A DNA stretch of 64,000 bases, taken from contig OZ231127.1 of assembly GCA_965153355.1 (NCBI GenBank), positions 8,928,001-8,992,000 of the forward strand. Reading direction: 5' to 3'. A model generated the notes under the pieces. The model had not been told where the DNA came from and ran no database searches. It worked only from the letters and a program-made list of their open reading frames with translations. The position numbers and the translations under genes are program-made. The stretch comes from Flaccisagitta enflata. Lineage: Eukaryota > Chaetognatha > Sagittoidea > Aphragmophora. Positions 47,297-57,768 of this stretch are shown piece by piece; within the stretch, counting starts at the first letter, position 1; each line of letters begins with the position of its first letter.

Positions 47297-48291
47297 AACA
47301 AGGCCAACACCTATAAGTCGCGTGCGAGACTTACAGACTTAGAATGACTTAAAATGACTCAGGATGACTTTCAATGACTTAGAATGACTTATAATGACCT
47401 AAAAAGACTTAAAATGACTAAAAAACCTAATAACCAAAAATGACTCAAAATTACTTAAGACGGAGAGCATCCGACGGCAAGATTTAGTGTGTCAACAGGG
47501 GTCAAAATAGAAGATTTTATGAGAATGAATATAAGAAATAATATTAAAAAGATCATTTAGGTACATTAAAGTAAATATTGTATTGGAAAATTTGCATTCA
47601 AATTGGACAAAAGAGCAAGTAAAGCTATCATTACCTAAATATTTTCACTTGAAAATATTCAAAATTCAATGTTTGTTCACTGATAGGAGGCTTGTTAAAA
47701 TTATAACTTTGCATAGAAAATGAAAAAACGCAAAAATGAAGAACATAGCCGCCTTCCAAAATTGATTACAGAGGCGGCTATGTTTTTAAAAATGCAAAAC
47801 TTCTTTGCATGTAGGAATCTTATAATTTTAACAGCAACAAGGAGAAAAAAAATGGAATCACAATTTTCTTAAAACTCCTTATTTTCTTAGCTTTCTCATG
47901 TGAATTGCTGATTTAAAGGTTCTTTTTAAGTCAGCATATGACAAAGACATACACACAGAGTATTTCTGAAGACAATTTGTCACATGAAAATATCTGTCGC
48001 ATCATAATCATTCAAGTATATATGAAAAATTGGGGTGAATCATTAAATGTTGACATCAAATGCTCGCCGTCTTAAAGTGACTTAGAATGACTCAAAATGA
48101 CTTAGAATGACTCAAAATGATTTAGAATAATTATTACTGACTTTAAATGACTTAAAATGACTTAAGAGTTGATGTTATATTACAAAAAAAGTAAAGTGTG
48201 ACGGACGGACGGACGGACCGACGGACGGACGGACGGACCGACGGACGGACCGACAAGGCGGGTTGTAGAGTCGCGTGCACGCGACTAAAAA
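47297..48291 (+). mobile_element. Hairpin-ended element with AATGACTTAA array, split by TTAA element
   Basis: The 5-prime end is ACAAGGCCAACACCTATAAG with TCGCGTGCG. A ~10-bp AAAATGACTT minisatellite lies at 47336-47455 and continues at 48076-48165. GTAAAGTGTGACGG, (GGAC)n and the perfect palindrome AGTCGCGTGCACGCGACT follow. The 613-bp TTAA-flanked element is inserted in the minisatellite. Confidence 0.85.
47459..48071 (+). mobile_element. 613-bp TTAA-flanked element with conserved central hairpin
   Basis: The termini are GACGG and CCGTC, with TTAA on each side (47455-47458 and 48072-48075). The central stem is CATAGCCGCCT (47744-47754) with AGGCGGCTATG (47772-47782). The sister copy is 57769-58379. 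No coding frame. TTAA duplication is seen in piggyBac and Kolobok elements, but the sister copy uses ATAA, so the superfamily is open. Confidence 0.85.
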
Positions 48292-48452
48292 GAGGGAAAT
48301 TATATCGGAGATGGATTTTTCATCCAAAGGCTATTTGGTTTTTCCCGTTCCTACGTAATGCCTCCGCAAGAAAGGAATATAACTATTGGAGCTGCTCTAA
48401 ACTCACCAATATTGATAGTCCCCCACATCGCATCGCATTTGCCTTAGATTAG

Positions 48453-48897
48453 ATGATGCTGGTACCAGTTATTAATCAGTTTATTGAGAATGAGAATGAG
48501 AATGAGAATGAGAATGAGAATGTTTCTTACACCCGTTCTGATCCTAAGACAAATTCTTTCACTCTGATTGATGGTATCTTAGCCAGTGAGTCTTTACGTG
48601 GTCTATTAAAAAATGTTAGAATTTCTGATTACGGAGAAAATGTATCGGATCATCGGCCTGTTGAACTCGATATAGAACTAAGTGTTACTGAATCAGTCAT
48701 AAATAAAAAAGAAAATGTTCCTTTTGTTAACTGGAAAAAGTTGGACTTAAACGCGAAAGAACTGTTTCGCGCAAGGATGACGCAGAAACTGGATGAAATA
48801 GTTATTCCTTTTCATTTGTTGGTTCATGGTGACAAAACTTGCTCGGACCTTAATCACAGAGTAGTCATTGAATCATATTATAAAGCAATAACTGATG
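48453..48897 (+). pseudogene. LINE endonuclease C-terminal part
   Basis: Residues such as FTLIDGILAS and SDHRPVELDI are the closing motif of the exonuclease-endonuclease-phosphatase domain of LINE ORF2 (SDHxP). Five tandem GAGAAT repeats (48485-48520) add an (Glu-Asn)n run just before it. The stretch 48298-48450 may hold more endonuclease in shifted frames but contains a stop. The frame is interrupted at 48897 by a transposon. Confidence 0.75.
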
Positions 48898-49697
48898 GCA
48901 GTTTCTCCTATAAACCGGCCCGGCCAAAATCAAGCGCCTGATTGAGTTAACATTGAAAAAAATAACATAATTCAATGATAGTTGCATCTATCAGCTTGAA
49001 ATTTTGGTTGCAGGCTCAGAATTTGATACTTTTTCAAGTCATACTGAAAACATCACCTAAAGTCTTGAACTAAGTTCAATTATATACATTTTTGTGAAAA
49101 ACAGTGTGACATAAGTGTGACAAGGTGTTAATTCGATAGGACACTGTCTTAAAAAATCAATATCTCTGGCTAGAAATGACATAAAGTTCCAAAATTTGGC
49201 ATGTAACCTGGGTTATGTCTTTACAAAACAGGGAACAAAAAAAAATTTTACATCATACTTTAAAATATGTTTTATCATGTATTATATATTAATATATCAA
49301 GATAAGATATTTCATCATTTTTGATAAATCAACTTTAAATGAAATTTTTCATAGTAAATTTCCACCAGTCCTCATCAAATTTTTGATGCTTCTTTAGGGA
49401 TAACAATGGTACAAAAATGATCTATCGTTGGAAAGGCTTGACAATTCTTTTATAGTTTTATCATAATAGATATGAAGTGTGACACAAATGTGACAGGGAA
49501 AATAGACTGTTTTGGCTCTACTTTTGGCTTCCTAACCTATGAAAATCTTAAGTTTGAAGGATGTATGTTGAGAACTTTGTCCTAAAGGATGTCTACGAAC
49601 AGCTTTCATTATCAACAGAATGATAAGTAGAAGAAAACAGTGTTTTTTTGCTGCCAATTCATGTTTTTCAGCCGGCCCACTTTATAGGAGAAGTTGC
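48898..49697. mobile_element. 800-bp DNA transposon with CTGATG duplication
   Basis: The ends GCAGTTTCTCCTATAAA and TTTATAGGAGAAGTTGC are imperfect inverted repeats that extend through GGCC-rich words to ~30 bp. The 6-bp flank CTGATG is exactly duplicated (48892-48897 and 49698-49703). Taking out the insert plus one flank puts the LINE frame back in register, which confirms the boundaries. The interior is AT-rich with no frame. The superfamily cannot be assigned from 6 bp alone. Confidence 0.88.
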
Positions 49698-51547
49698 CTG
49701 ATGCTGTTATTTATTCAGACAGTTTTTTACCACGATCTTCGCCAAACTTGTGTAAACCGTTTTGGAGTGATCACTTGAACGAGCTGAAGCAAAAGTCGAT
49801 CAATTGTGTGAATGTATGGAAACAAAATGGTTCACCTAAGAGTGGCGAATTATTTACTTGTAAAAAGACCTGTGTTTCTAATTATAAAAAGGCAATCAAA
49901 GATGCAAAAAAACGTCAAGCGAGTAAACGCGGTGACGAGTTACATGAGCATTTGTCTAGTCGTGATTACAATTCTTTTTGGGCCACATGGCGCAAATGTT
50001 ACAAACAGACTGATTCGTTGATGCCAAGGATTGATGGAGAGACATCTGAGGAAGGTATTGCGGGTGCTTTTCGCAGTCATTTCTGTGGGGTCTATTCGGG
50101 TAATGACTCACCGTCACACTTGGCATTAAAGAATGAGTTTGAACGGAAGTTTAATTCATATGTACTTGAACATGGCAATGAAAGTATCGGTCCTCATTAC
50201 ATTTTGTGGTCAGAGATGCTAAATGTGGTCTCGAGGGTAAAAATTGGAAAATCCTCCTCCGGAATGATCAGACCGGAGCATATTTTTTACGGAAGTGAAA
50301 AATTGATTTTGCACTTACATTTGTTATTCAACAGCATGATTCAACATGGCTTTGTTGTAACTGACTTTTTAAAAGGTACAATAACACCTATTGTAAAAGA
50401 TTCCCAGGGTGATCTCACAAGTAGTTCAAATTTTCGAGGAATTACTATTGGTAGTTTGTTCGCGAAAATGTTTGAATTAGCAATTGATTACAAAATTTCC
50501 CATCTTCTTGATAGCGATCCACTACAATTCGGATTCAAAAAAAAGACAAGCACTTCCCACGCCCTCTATGTACTACGTACAACTGTAGATTACTTTAATA
50601 ATCGATGTTCGACTGTGTTTACTGCTTTTCTCGATATTTCAAAAGCCTTTGATAGGATATCACATCACGGTCTTTTCATTAAATTGATGGAAAGAAAAGT
50701 TCCTCTTTGCCTACTTCTCATACTAATTCACTGGCATTTAAATATGACTTGTCGCGTGAAATGGGGTATGGTCTATAGTGAAGAATTTCCGATTCCATTA
50801 GGAATGAAACAAGGTGGCATATTATCGCCCAAATTTTTCTCATTGTACATAGATGATCTTATAAAAATGTTACGAAAAAAAGGCATTGGTTGTCATGTTT
50901 TAGAGATGTTTGTAGCATGTATTTTGTTTGCTGATGACATGGCATTGATGGCACCGTCTCGCTCCGCGTTGCAAAAGATGATAACAATTTGTACTGACTA
51001 CTGTGATAAGTTCTGTCTAAATTTTAATGCGAAAAAGTCCAAAGTGATGATTTTTGGAAAACAAGTAAACTCGTCTGCTCCCGTTGCCATAAAGGGAGAA
51101 AATATTGATGTGGTCTCTGAATTGAAATATCTCGGCACAACGTTGGTGTCTGGTGATACTTTTAATTTTACGGCTAGATACGATGTAGTAAATTTTTTCC
51201 GATCCACTAATGCAATTACGACGGCTCTAACTGAAGCTCACGAGCACACTATGTTACACTTGATATATTCAAATTGTGTACCGATTCTCACCTACGCCTC
51301 ATCTGTGAAATTCCTGACGTCGGAAGAAATGTTACAATGTAACAAAGCCTTAAATGATGCTCTCAGAAAAGTCTTTGGTTTTCGCGACTGGAGAAGCATA
51401 CGTATTTTGAGAGAAATATTTGGATTCAAATCTGTCACAGACATATTTCGTAAAAACCAAAGGCGTTTTCATGAGAACTGTACTTCACATGCAAACCAAA
51501 TCGTTAGGGCCTTATCAAAAGTAGAGATTGATGAACAAGTAGAATAG
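49698..51547 (+). CDS. LINE reverse transcriptase region
   Basis: About 615 codons open, in frame with the endonuclease fragment once the insert is discounted. Numbering from the nominal start at 49694, LDISKAFD is at 313-320 and GMKQGGILSPKFFSLYIDDL at 370-389. The catalytic FADD is at 412-415 (ILFADDMALM), and a thumb/C-terminal region with ALNDALRKVFGF follows. A Cys-His knuckle is not obvious at the C-terminus. No internal stop or frameshift was noticed. It copies LINE RNA at the target site. The clade was not assigned. Confidence 0.9.
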
Positions 51548-51640
51548 TTTTTCGTGCTCTGAGTGATTGTACTGTCGCATCCCTTTGCTGACGAAATGAA
51601 GAAACGTATTAATCACATTTGAAATCAGAAAAAAAAGATT

Positions 51641-52360
51641 GAACTAAGTGAGCTAAATAAGCTAAATTCTAAAAAACATCCTTACATATGAGCAGCTATG
51701 CTGATGAACATGTTTTCTTGTATTTGCATGCTCAAACAAACTAAAAATAAATACACTATTCTGATCCTACTCAAAATCATAAAAAGTTGAAGGAAAATTC
51801 ATTTTGAATTTTTGAAAATAAATCTTTAAAAAATCATAACGCAAAAAATAATTGTTGTAGAGCATTTATCTTGGCACCAAATGAACGAGAATTATCAAAT
51901 TTATTTAACCTTTCAATTTTGTTGGAAGGCTCATTCGCCCTGATAAAAAAATGAAAACCCTGTTTCTCTGGAATATGTCAAAAAGTCGAAGACTGACTTT
52001 TTTCCCGATAATCTATCGCCTCTCGGTTGATGAGATTGAATTGAGGCAGATATGTTTAGATAAGAATGTTGAGGCTTAGATAAGGAAAAAGTAAAAACTA
52101 TCTTAATAACATTTGGTCAATTGGGAAAATATTTACGAACAATTAAAGCTAGTACAGCCATAAACATCATATGTCATGCGAGTGAGGCTTGCGTAAATGC
52201 GATGGTTTTTTGTTTATTATTTTTTTTTTGTCAAACGTTTTCAACCATCACAACATCCCCCCCCCCCCCACCTGACTAGGTTAGTCGTGTATCTGGCCTT
52301 GTTCTCTCACGATTAACTTATGAATCTTTTACGCATGATTGTAGTATCATGATCTATAAG
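51641..52360. other. No gene; short hairpin-family fragment
   Basis: AT-rich. At 52276-52304 GTCGTGTATCTGGCCTTGTT is a reversed 5-prime end of the hairpin family. A C11 run lies near 52258-52269. Confidence 0.45.
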
Positions 52361-52362
52361 TA

Positions 52363-52537
52363 GTCAAATTGCGTGCGGGTGGGCAAAGGCAGTGATGCAA
52401 AAAGAAAAACAAAGTTTTCCGAGTTCCACAGTGGCAGAGATGCAAAAAACACCAAAAAAAAGCCAAAAATTGCACAGACAGAAATACCGAATTACCGACT
52501 TATCAACGTGTTGGGTAAAAGATGCATGCGACTAAAA
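52363..52537 (+). mobile_element. Hairpin-family element, decayed
   Basis: ATTGCGTGCGGGTGGGCAAA near the start, and ATGCATGCGACTAAAAAC at the end. The array is reduced to ACAGACAG/CCGAATTACCGAC. The stem no longer pairs. Confidence 0.5.
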
Positions 52538-52570
52538 ACAAAAGCTTGAGATCTGTAGATATAGAGAGTA

Positions 52571-52978
52571 TTGCAATATGCAACAAAAGCGGTAATTTCG
52601 GTGCCTGACGATAGATGGCGTCCCCGTTGGTATTTGCGAGGAGAAAATAAACAGAACAAAATGGATCTGAGCCAAATAAAGCACTCTCCCAAAATTTATG
52701 TAATATCAGGAGATAGAAACTTTTGTTTTAAAGCTAAAACGACCAGCAATGCTGCATTTGGAAGACTTGAAAAGCTTTCAAATGATTACAGATTTTCTAT
52801 AATTTTTTTTAGTCATGGACAAGCAACTTGGGATCTTGCTGTGTCAGATGGTTGGTCGGTCAATCATTTGGTCTGCCAGTCCATAACTTATTCAAAATGT
52901 AAGCCCCTGGCCACCTGTCTACAACTGGGGATCTGTGTATGCAACATTATTTTCTTTGTCAGGGTTAAAAGCAACTAA
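52571..52978 (+). CDS. Uncharacterised ORF (135 codons)
   Basis: A non-repetitive open frame from 52571, with a second Met at 52661 in the context AACAAAATGG. It includes LSQIKHSPKIYVISGDRNF and FGRLEKLSNDYRFSIIFFSH. I recognise no domain. Codon content in 52661-52800 looks coding-like, but no splice structure or homologue can be shown. It may be a fragment of an exon or chance. It ends in the 5-prime edge of the next hairpin-family element. Confidence 0.25.
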   Translation: MQYATKAVISVPDDRWRPRWYLRGENKQNKMDLSQIKHSPKIYVISGDRNFCFKAKTTSNAAFGRLEKLSNDYRFSIIFFSHGQATWDLAVSDGWSVNHLVCQSITYSKCKPLATCLQLGICVCNIIFFVRVKSN

Positions 52979-53131
52979 CAGCAAGGCCGGAAACACGGCA
53001 ATCCAGTCGCGGATGGTTGAGAAGGAGCAGTAATGCAAAAACCGCTCGCAATTCCAAAAATATTTTGGACCCACAGACAGATGGACTGACAAACACAGCA
53101 AGGCAAAGAGTCACGTGTCCACGACTAAAAA
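52977..53131 (+). mobile_element. Hairpin-ended element, short array
   Basis: AGCAAGGCCGGAAACACGGC, GCAGTAATGCAAAAACCGCT and ACAGACAGATGGACTGACA. The end is AGTCACGTGTCCACGACT followed by AAAAA. It resembles copy 1 at 3490-3659 (CAATCCAGTCGC, GGAGCAGTAATGC). Confidence 0.75.
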
Positions 53132-53360
53132 CTGATAGACATGTGATGTAAATGACCAAAAACAATTCTAGTAGTTGGTGATGGGACAGTGGAAACTGAA
53201 AAGAAGAGCAAAGGAGGTCAATGGTGGGTGAATGGGAAAGAAGATGATACCGGCTTTATGTATCAAACGATGTTGGAGAAATCGACAATGTGTCCATTTT
53301 CATCCAAATACTATTTCAAGGAATGATGTCAAAACTTTGTAGTAGAACATTTTTTTGGGT

Positions 53361-53492
53361 TTTTAGGTGCGACAAAGCACCTCTATAACTGGCTGTGTCC
53401 GTCTGTTGGTCTGTTGGTCTGTTGGTCGGTCTGTAACACATTCGTTCGACGATCCACACGTCGCACCTTATTGGCCTACTTGGCCTTGTTTT
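53361..53492 (-). mobile_element. Hairpin-ended element, AGGTGC subfamily
   Basis: The minus-strand 5-prime end is ACAAGGCCAAGTAGGCC. A motif ATCGTCGAACGAATGTGTTA precedes a short (GACC)n run. The 3-prime hairpin is AGGTGC-TTTGTC-GCACCT. The stem sequence differs completely from the GTCGCG type while the architecture is the same. Confidence 0.8.
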
Positions 53493-53517
53493 CTTGTTTA
53501 GACTGTGTGGGAGAAGA

Positions 53518-55215
53518 AACAAGGCCAACACCTTTAAGTCGCGTGCAGGACAAAAATAACTGAAATGACCTGACACCTTAATGTATCTTTTTATCGAAAA
53601 TCAGACTTAAACCAGACTTAAACCAGACTCAAACCAGACCCAAACCAGACTCAAACCAGACTCAAACCAGACTCAAACCAGACTCAAACCAGACTCAAAC
53701 CAGACTCAAACCAGAGTCAAACCAGACTCAAACCAGAATTAAACCAGACCTAAACCAGACCTAAACCAGACATAAACCAGACATGAACCAGACTTGAACA
53801 AGACTTAAACCAGCAGACTTAAAACAGCAGACTTAAACCAGCAGACTTAAACCAGCAGACTTAAACCAGCAGACTTAAACCAGCAGACTTAAACCAGCAG
53901 ACTTAAACCAGCAGACTTAAACCAGCAGACTTAAACCAGCAGACTTAAACCAGCAGACTTAAACCAGCCGACTTAAACCAGCCAACTAAAACCAGCTAAC
54001 TAAAACCAGCCAACTAAAACCAGCCAACTAAAACCAGCCGACTAAAACCAGCTGACTTAACCAGCAGACCTAAACCAGCCAACCTAAATCACCCAACTTA
54101 AACCAACTTAAACCAGCTGCCTTAAACCAGTCAACTTAAACCAGCGGACTTGAACCAGAGGACTTAAATCAGCGGACTTTAACCAGCAGACTTAAACCAG
54201 CAGACTTAAACCAGCAGACTTAAACCAGCAGACTTAAACCAGCAGACTGAGACCAGCAGACTTGAAATGACATAAATGACCAAAACATACCAAAAAACTT
54301 AAATGACTAAAAAAAAAAAAAAAAAACAAAAAAAAAAAAAAACAAAAACAAAAAAAAAAAAAACCAAAAAACCAAAAAACCAAAAGACCAAAAAACCAAA
54401 AAACCAAAAAACCAAAAAACCGAAAAACTGAAAAACTGAAAAACTGAAAAACTGAAAAACTGAAAAACTGAAAAACCGAAAAACCAAAAAACCAAAAAAC
54501 CAAAAAACCAAAAAAAAAAACAAAAAACCAAAAAAACAAAAAACATAAAAGACCAAAACATACCAAAAAACCATGTTGAATGACCAAAAATGACCTTAAA
54601 TGTTTCAAAATGACTTAAAATGACTTAAAACTATTTTAAATGCCCAAAAACGACACAAATGACTTAAATGAACAAAGTGACGTAAACAATCAAAAATGAC
54701 AAAAAATGACTAAAAGCAACCAAAAATGACCAAAAGCAATCAAAAATGACCAAAAACAACAAAAAATGACTCAAAATAACTCCAGATGACCCAAAAAGAC
54801 CAAAAACGACGCAAAAAAGCAAAGCGTCACTTAAAACCACAAAAGCCAGAAAGTAACTTAGAATGACTAAGAATGACTTATATTGACTTGTAATGACTTA
54901 TAATGACTTATAATGACTTAACATAACTTAGAATGACTAAGAATGACTTAAAATGACTTATAATAACATAAAATGACAAAAAATGACAAAAATGACAAAA
55001 AATGACAAAAAATGACAAAAGGACTTAATTGACTAAAATCAACAGAAAATGACTGGAAATGACTTAGAATGACTTAAAATGACTTAAAATGACATAGAAT
55101 ACCCTAAAATGACGAAAAACAACAAAAAAAAAAAGCAAAGTGTTACGGACCGACGGACCGACGGACCGACGGACCGACAGAGCGGGTTATAGAGTCGCGT
55201 GCACGCGACTAAAAA
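53518..55215 (+). mobile_element. 1.7-kb hairpin-ended element carrying three minisatellites
   Basis: The 5-prime end is ACAAGGCCAACACCTTTAAG with TCGCGTGC. The interior holds AAACCAGACTC (11-bp) and AAACCAGCAGACTT (14-bp) arrays to 54265. A-rich CCAAAAAA/CTGAAAAA arrays (54305-54560) and AAAATGACTT arrays (54590-55110) follow, then GCAAAGTGTTACGG, (GGAC)n and the perfect palindrome AGTCGCGTGCACGCGACT followed by AAAAA. It is the largest copy in the window; the ends match those of 47297-48291. Confidence 0.8.
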
Positions 55216-55244
55216 TGAAAAATGCAAGGCAGCAGAAGAAGAAC

Positions 55245-55580
55245 CTGAAGAAGAAGAAGAAGAAGAAGAAGAAGAAGAAGAAGAAGAAGAAGAAGAAGAA
55301 GAAGAAGAAGAAGAAGAAGAAAAAGAAGAAGAAGAGGATGAAGAAGATGAAGAGGAGGAAGAAGAAGAAGAAAAAAAAAAGGAAAAGAAAAAGAAAAAGA
55401 AAGAAAAAAAATTTAAAAGCAGCAGAAGAAAAGAAAGGAGAAGGAGAAGGCAAAAAAGAAGAAGAAGAAGAAGAAGATGAAGAAGAAGAAGAAGAAGACG
55501 AAGAAGAAGAAGAAGAAGAAGAAGAAGAAGAAGAAGAAGAAGAAGAAGAAGAAGAAGAAGAAGAAGAAAAGAAAGGAATA
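55245..55580. repeat. (AAG)n microsatellite
   Basis: AAG/GAA triplets with AAGATGAAG and AAAAAG interruptions. Poly-Glu, Lys and Ser frames are artefacts. Confidence 0.97.
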
Positions 55581-55603
55581 GAAGGAGAAGGCAAAGAAGA
55601 GAG

Positions 55604-55721
55604 AACGAGGCCAAGTGGGCCAATAAGGTGCGGCGTGTGGATCTTCGAACGAATGCGTTACCGACAGACCAACCAACCGACAGACACAGCCAGTTATAGT
55701 GGTGCTTTCTCGCACTAATAA
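55604..55721 (+). mobile_element. Hairpin-ended element, AGGTGC subfamily
   Basis: ACGAGGCCAAGTGGGCCAAT, then GGATCTTCGAACGAATGCG and a short CCGACAGACC run. The end is CAGTTATAGTGGTGCTTTC, TCGCACTAATAA. The array is minimal. Confidence 0.7.
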
Positions 55722-55734
55722 GTAGAAAAATAGA

Positions 55735-55737
55735 GAG

Positions 55738-55782
<45 letters not shown>

Positions 55783-56253
55783 AAAATGGCAATGCTAAAT
55801 GGAGAAATATGAGTTAGCGCCAAAAGCGAAATTCTGAGTGCGTGTCATGAGGGAAATGAAATGGAAATAGGAAAAGATTTTTCCCTTTAAGATGGCTTCA
55901 ATTTGACAACGAGCAGGTTCTTTTTGGAGCATTTGTTCCTTCTTTCTTTTACTTTGAAGTCAGGAAGCTCAATAAAAGCTTCGGTAGCACTCTTAAATAC
56001 ATGCAGTATTTGATTTAAAATCTTAATGAGACATTATTTTGACCAAAATCAGTCGCTATTTAAAAAGAAAGTCTACACTTTTTGTTCCTTTTTTGTTCTT
56101 TTTTTGTTTTTTTTTTTTCTGTTTTAGCTTTTGCCTGCCCATTCATCTGACCGACTATTTATAAAGTGTCCATCTATCTGTTTGTTGGTCCGTCCATCCG
56201 TCTATCCAACCATTCATAACTTTAGCTTGATATCACCGCCAGGCCTCTACCGT
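55735..56253. other. (GA)n patch then no gene
   Basis: (GA)n at about 55750-55778. The rest is AT-rich sequence with a GTCCGTCCATCCGTC patch near 56190. No coding evidence. Confidence 0.5.
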
Positions 56254-57295
56254 TACCTGCACAAGTTGAGCTAGCTGCATTATTTCTCAACGCAAAAAAA
56301 AAATTGAGTAAGGAGGCTAGAAAAAGGTCAATCTTGTGTAAAAAAATGTGGGAAATCCAACCGTGACCTTTTCAGAGCCCTACGCGGGGGTGTTTAGAAA
56401 TGGCCCCAAAAAAACACCCAAAAATGGCTATTTTTGGGTATTTTTGGCCAAAATTTAGTACTTAAATGGAGGCCAAGTGTTTAATTTCATAATTGGGGAC
56501 ACTTCAAGATGTAAGAGACTAGTAAAACAAGAATCATGATGGGGCTATTGTGGGGTACCTAAAAAGGCCCAATAAGGGTCCCTAAAACGGAAAAAATGTA
56601 GTTTTTTTTTCATTGTGACTACAAAAATGAATGGAATGACTTCAAATTTGAAATGGAAGTTCCTTATAAATGCAACTACCATCATGTAAAAATTTGTGGC
56701 CCTCCTTAGATGGCTTCATAGGAAAATTTGGCCACAAAAACCAAAAATCGCTCCAAAAAAATCAGTTTTTTTAGTTCATTGACCTAAAAACAATATTATA
56801 AGGTCAGGGTACCCCAATTTTTTTTTCTATTTTGCTAATATAAGATGTTTGGAGGTTCCAAAAAAAATTTCAGGCCATATTTACAAAAAATGGCTGAGAT
56901 ATGACCATTTGAAGCGACGTGGTAAAAATGGAAAACGCCGAAAATGGTCATTTTTTGTGATTTTTTTAAACAATTGGGTACAAAAAGGGGTCCTGTTCAT
57001 TTTAATTCATAGTTGGGGACACTACAAGATGTAAGAGATTATAAAAACAGGAATCATAATGATGGGGTTATTGTGGGGTACCTAAAAAGGCCCAAAAAGG
57101 GCCCCTAAAACGAAAAAAATGTAGTTTTTTTTTCATTGTGACTACAAAAATGAATGGAATGACTTCAAATTTGAAATGGAAGTTCCTTATGAATGGTATT
57201 ATATTCGTCATCAAAAATGACAGTGGCACTCCGCAACAACAATCAGTTACTACAGCTAGAGATAAAAAAAAGAAAGAAAAAAAAGAAAAAGAGGT

Positions 57296-57768
57296 TTAGT
57301 CTTCAACGTTTTCTACTTTAGTGATGATAGCCAAACGTGAAATGATCTTATTACCGGTCGCACCATTTAGACATTGAGTGATAAATTGTGTGCTACGAGA
57401 ATTGAAGATTTCAGTAATATTGGGAAAAGAGAGTTGTTGACGCAAAAAGCGGGTACTTTCCCATCTGTTGTATGAGAATATACGGCGAATGCTATCGTTT
57501 AAGGCTACATTACAATCGTTCATTTCTTTGCTTGAAAGAACCTTAACCTCTGCTGCATTCGAAAGGCTAGAGACGCAATTTGAGTAGAGTAGATTCATGA
57601 GGACTATTTCATTTGGTTTCTGTACAGCAGAAAGTAATGAGTTAATAGAACGATAATAACAAGACAATTCTTTTTTGCATGAAAAAGAAAGAGTTGAGCC
57701 TGCTACAATAGTTGTACCTAGATATGTCCATTGAGATTCATAATCAAGTGCAACATTATTAAGTATAA
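57296..57768 (-). pseudogene. LINE RT C-terminal part
   Basis: Encodes LNNVALDYESQWTYLGTTIV, NVALNDSIRRIFSYNRWEST and the C-terminus to the stop at 57296. It is related to 51100-51547 and to the split fragment at 21411-22650. It is in frame with 58380-58575 once the nested 611-bp element is discounted. Confidence 0.8.

Larger units (their letters stand above)
48298..51640 (+). mobile_element. LINE (endonuclease + RT), 5-prime truncated, interrupted
   Basis: A non-LTR retrotransposon missing the 5-prime half of its endonuclease. It begins right after the AAAAA end of a hairpin-family element. The ORF is broken by an 800-bp DNA transposon at 48898-49697. Downstream of it the RT is fully open to its stop at 51547. 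A 3-prime untranslated region of uncertain length follows. Confidence 0.85.

Noticed and set aside
53590-54265. Regular short repeats resembling a CRISPR array
   Set aside because: Units of 11-14 bp are back to back without spacers, the genome is animal, and no cas genes exist. It is a minisatellite inside a hairpin-ended element.
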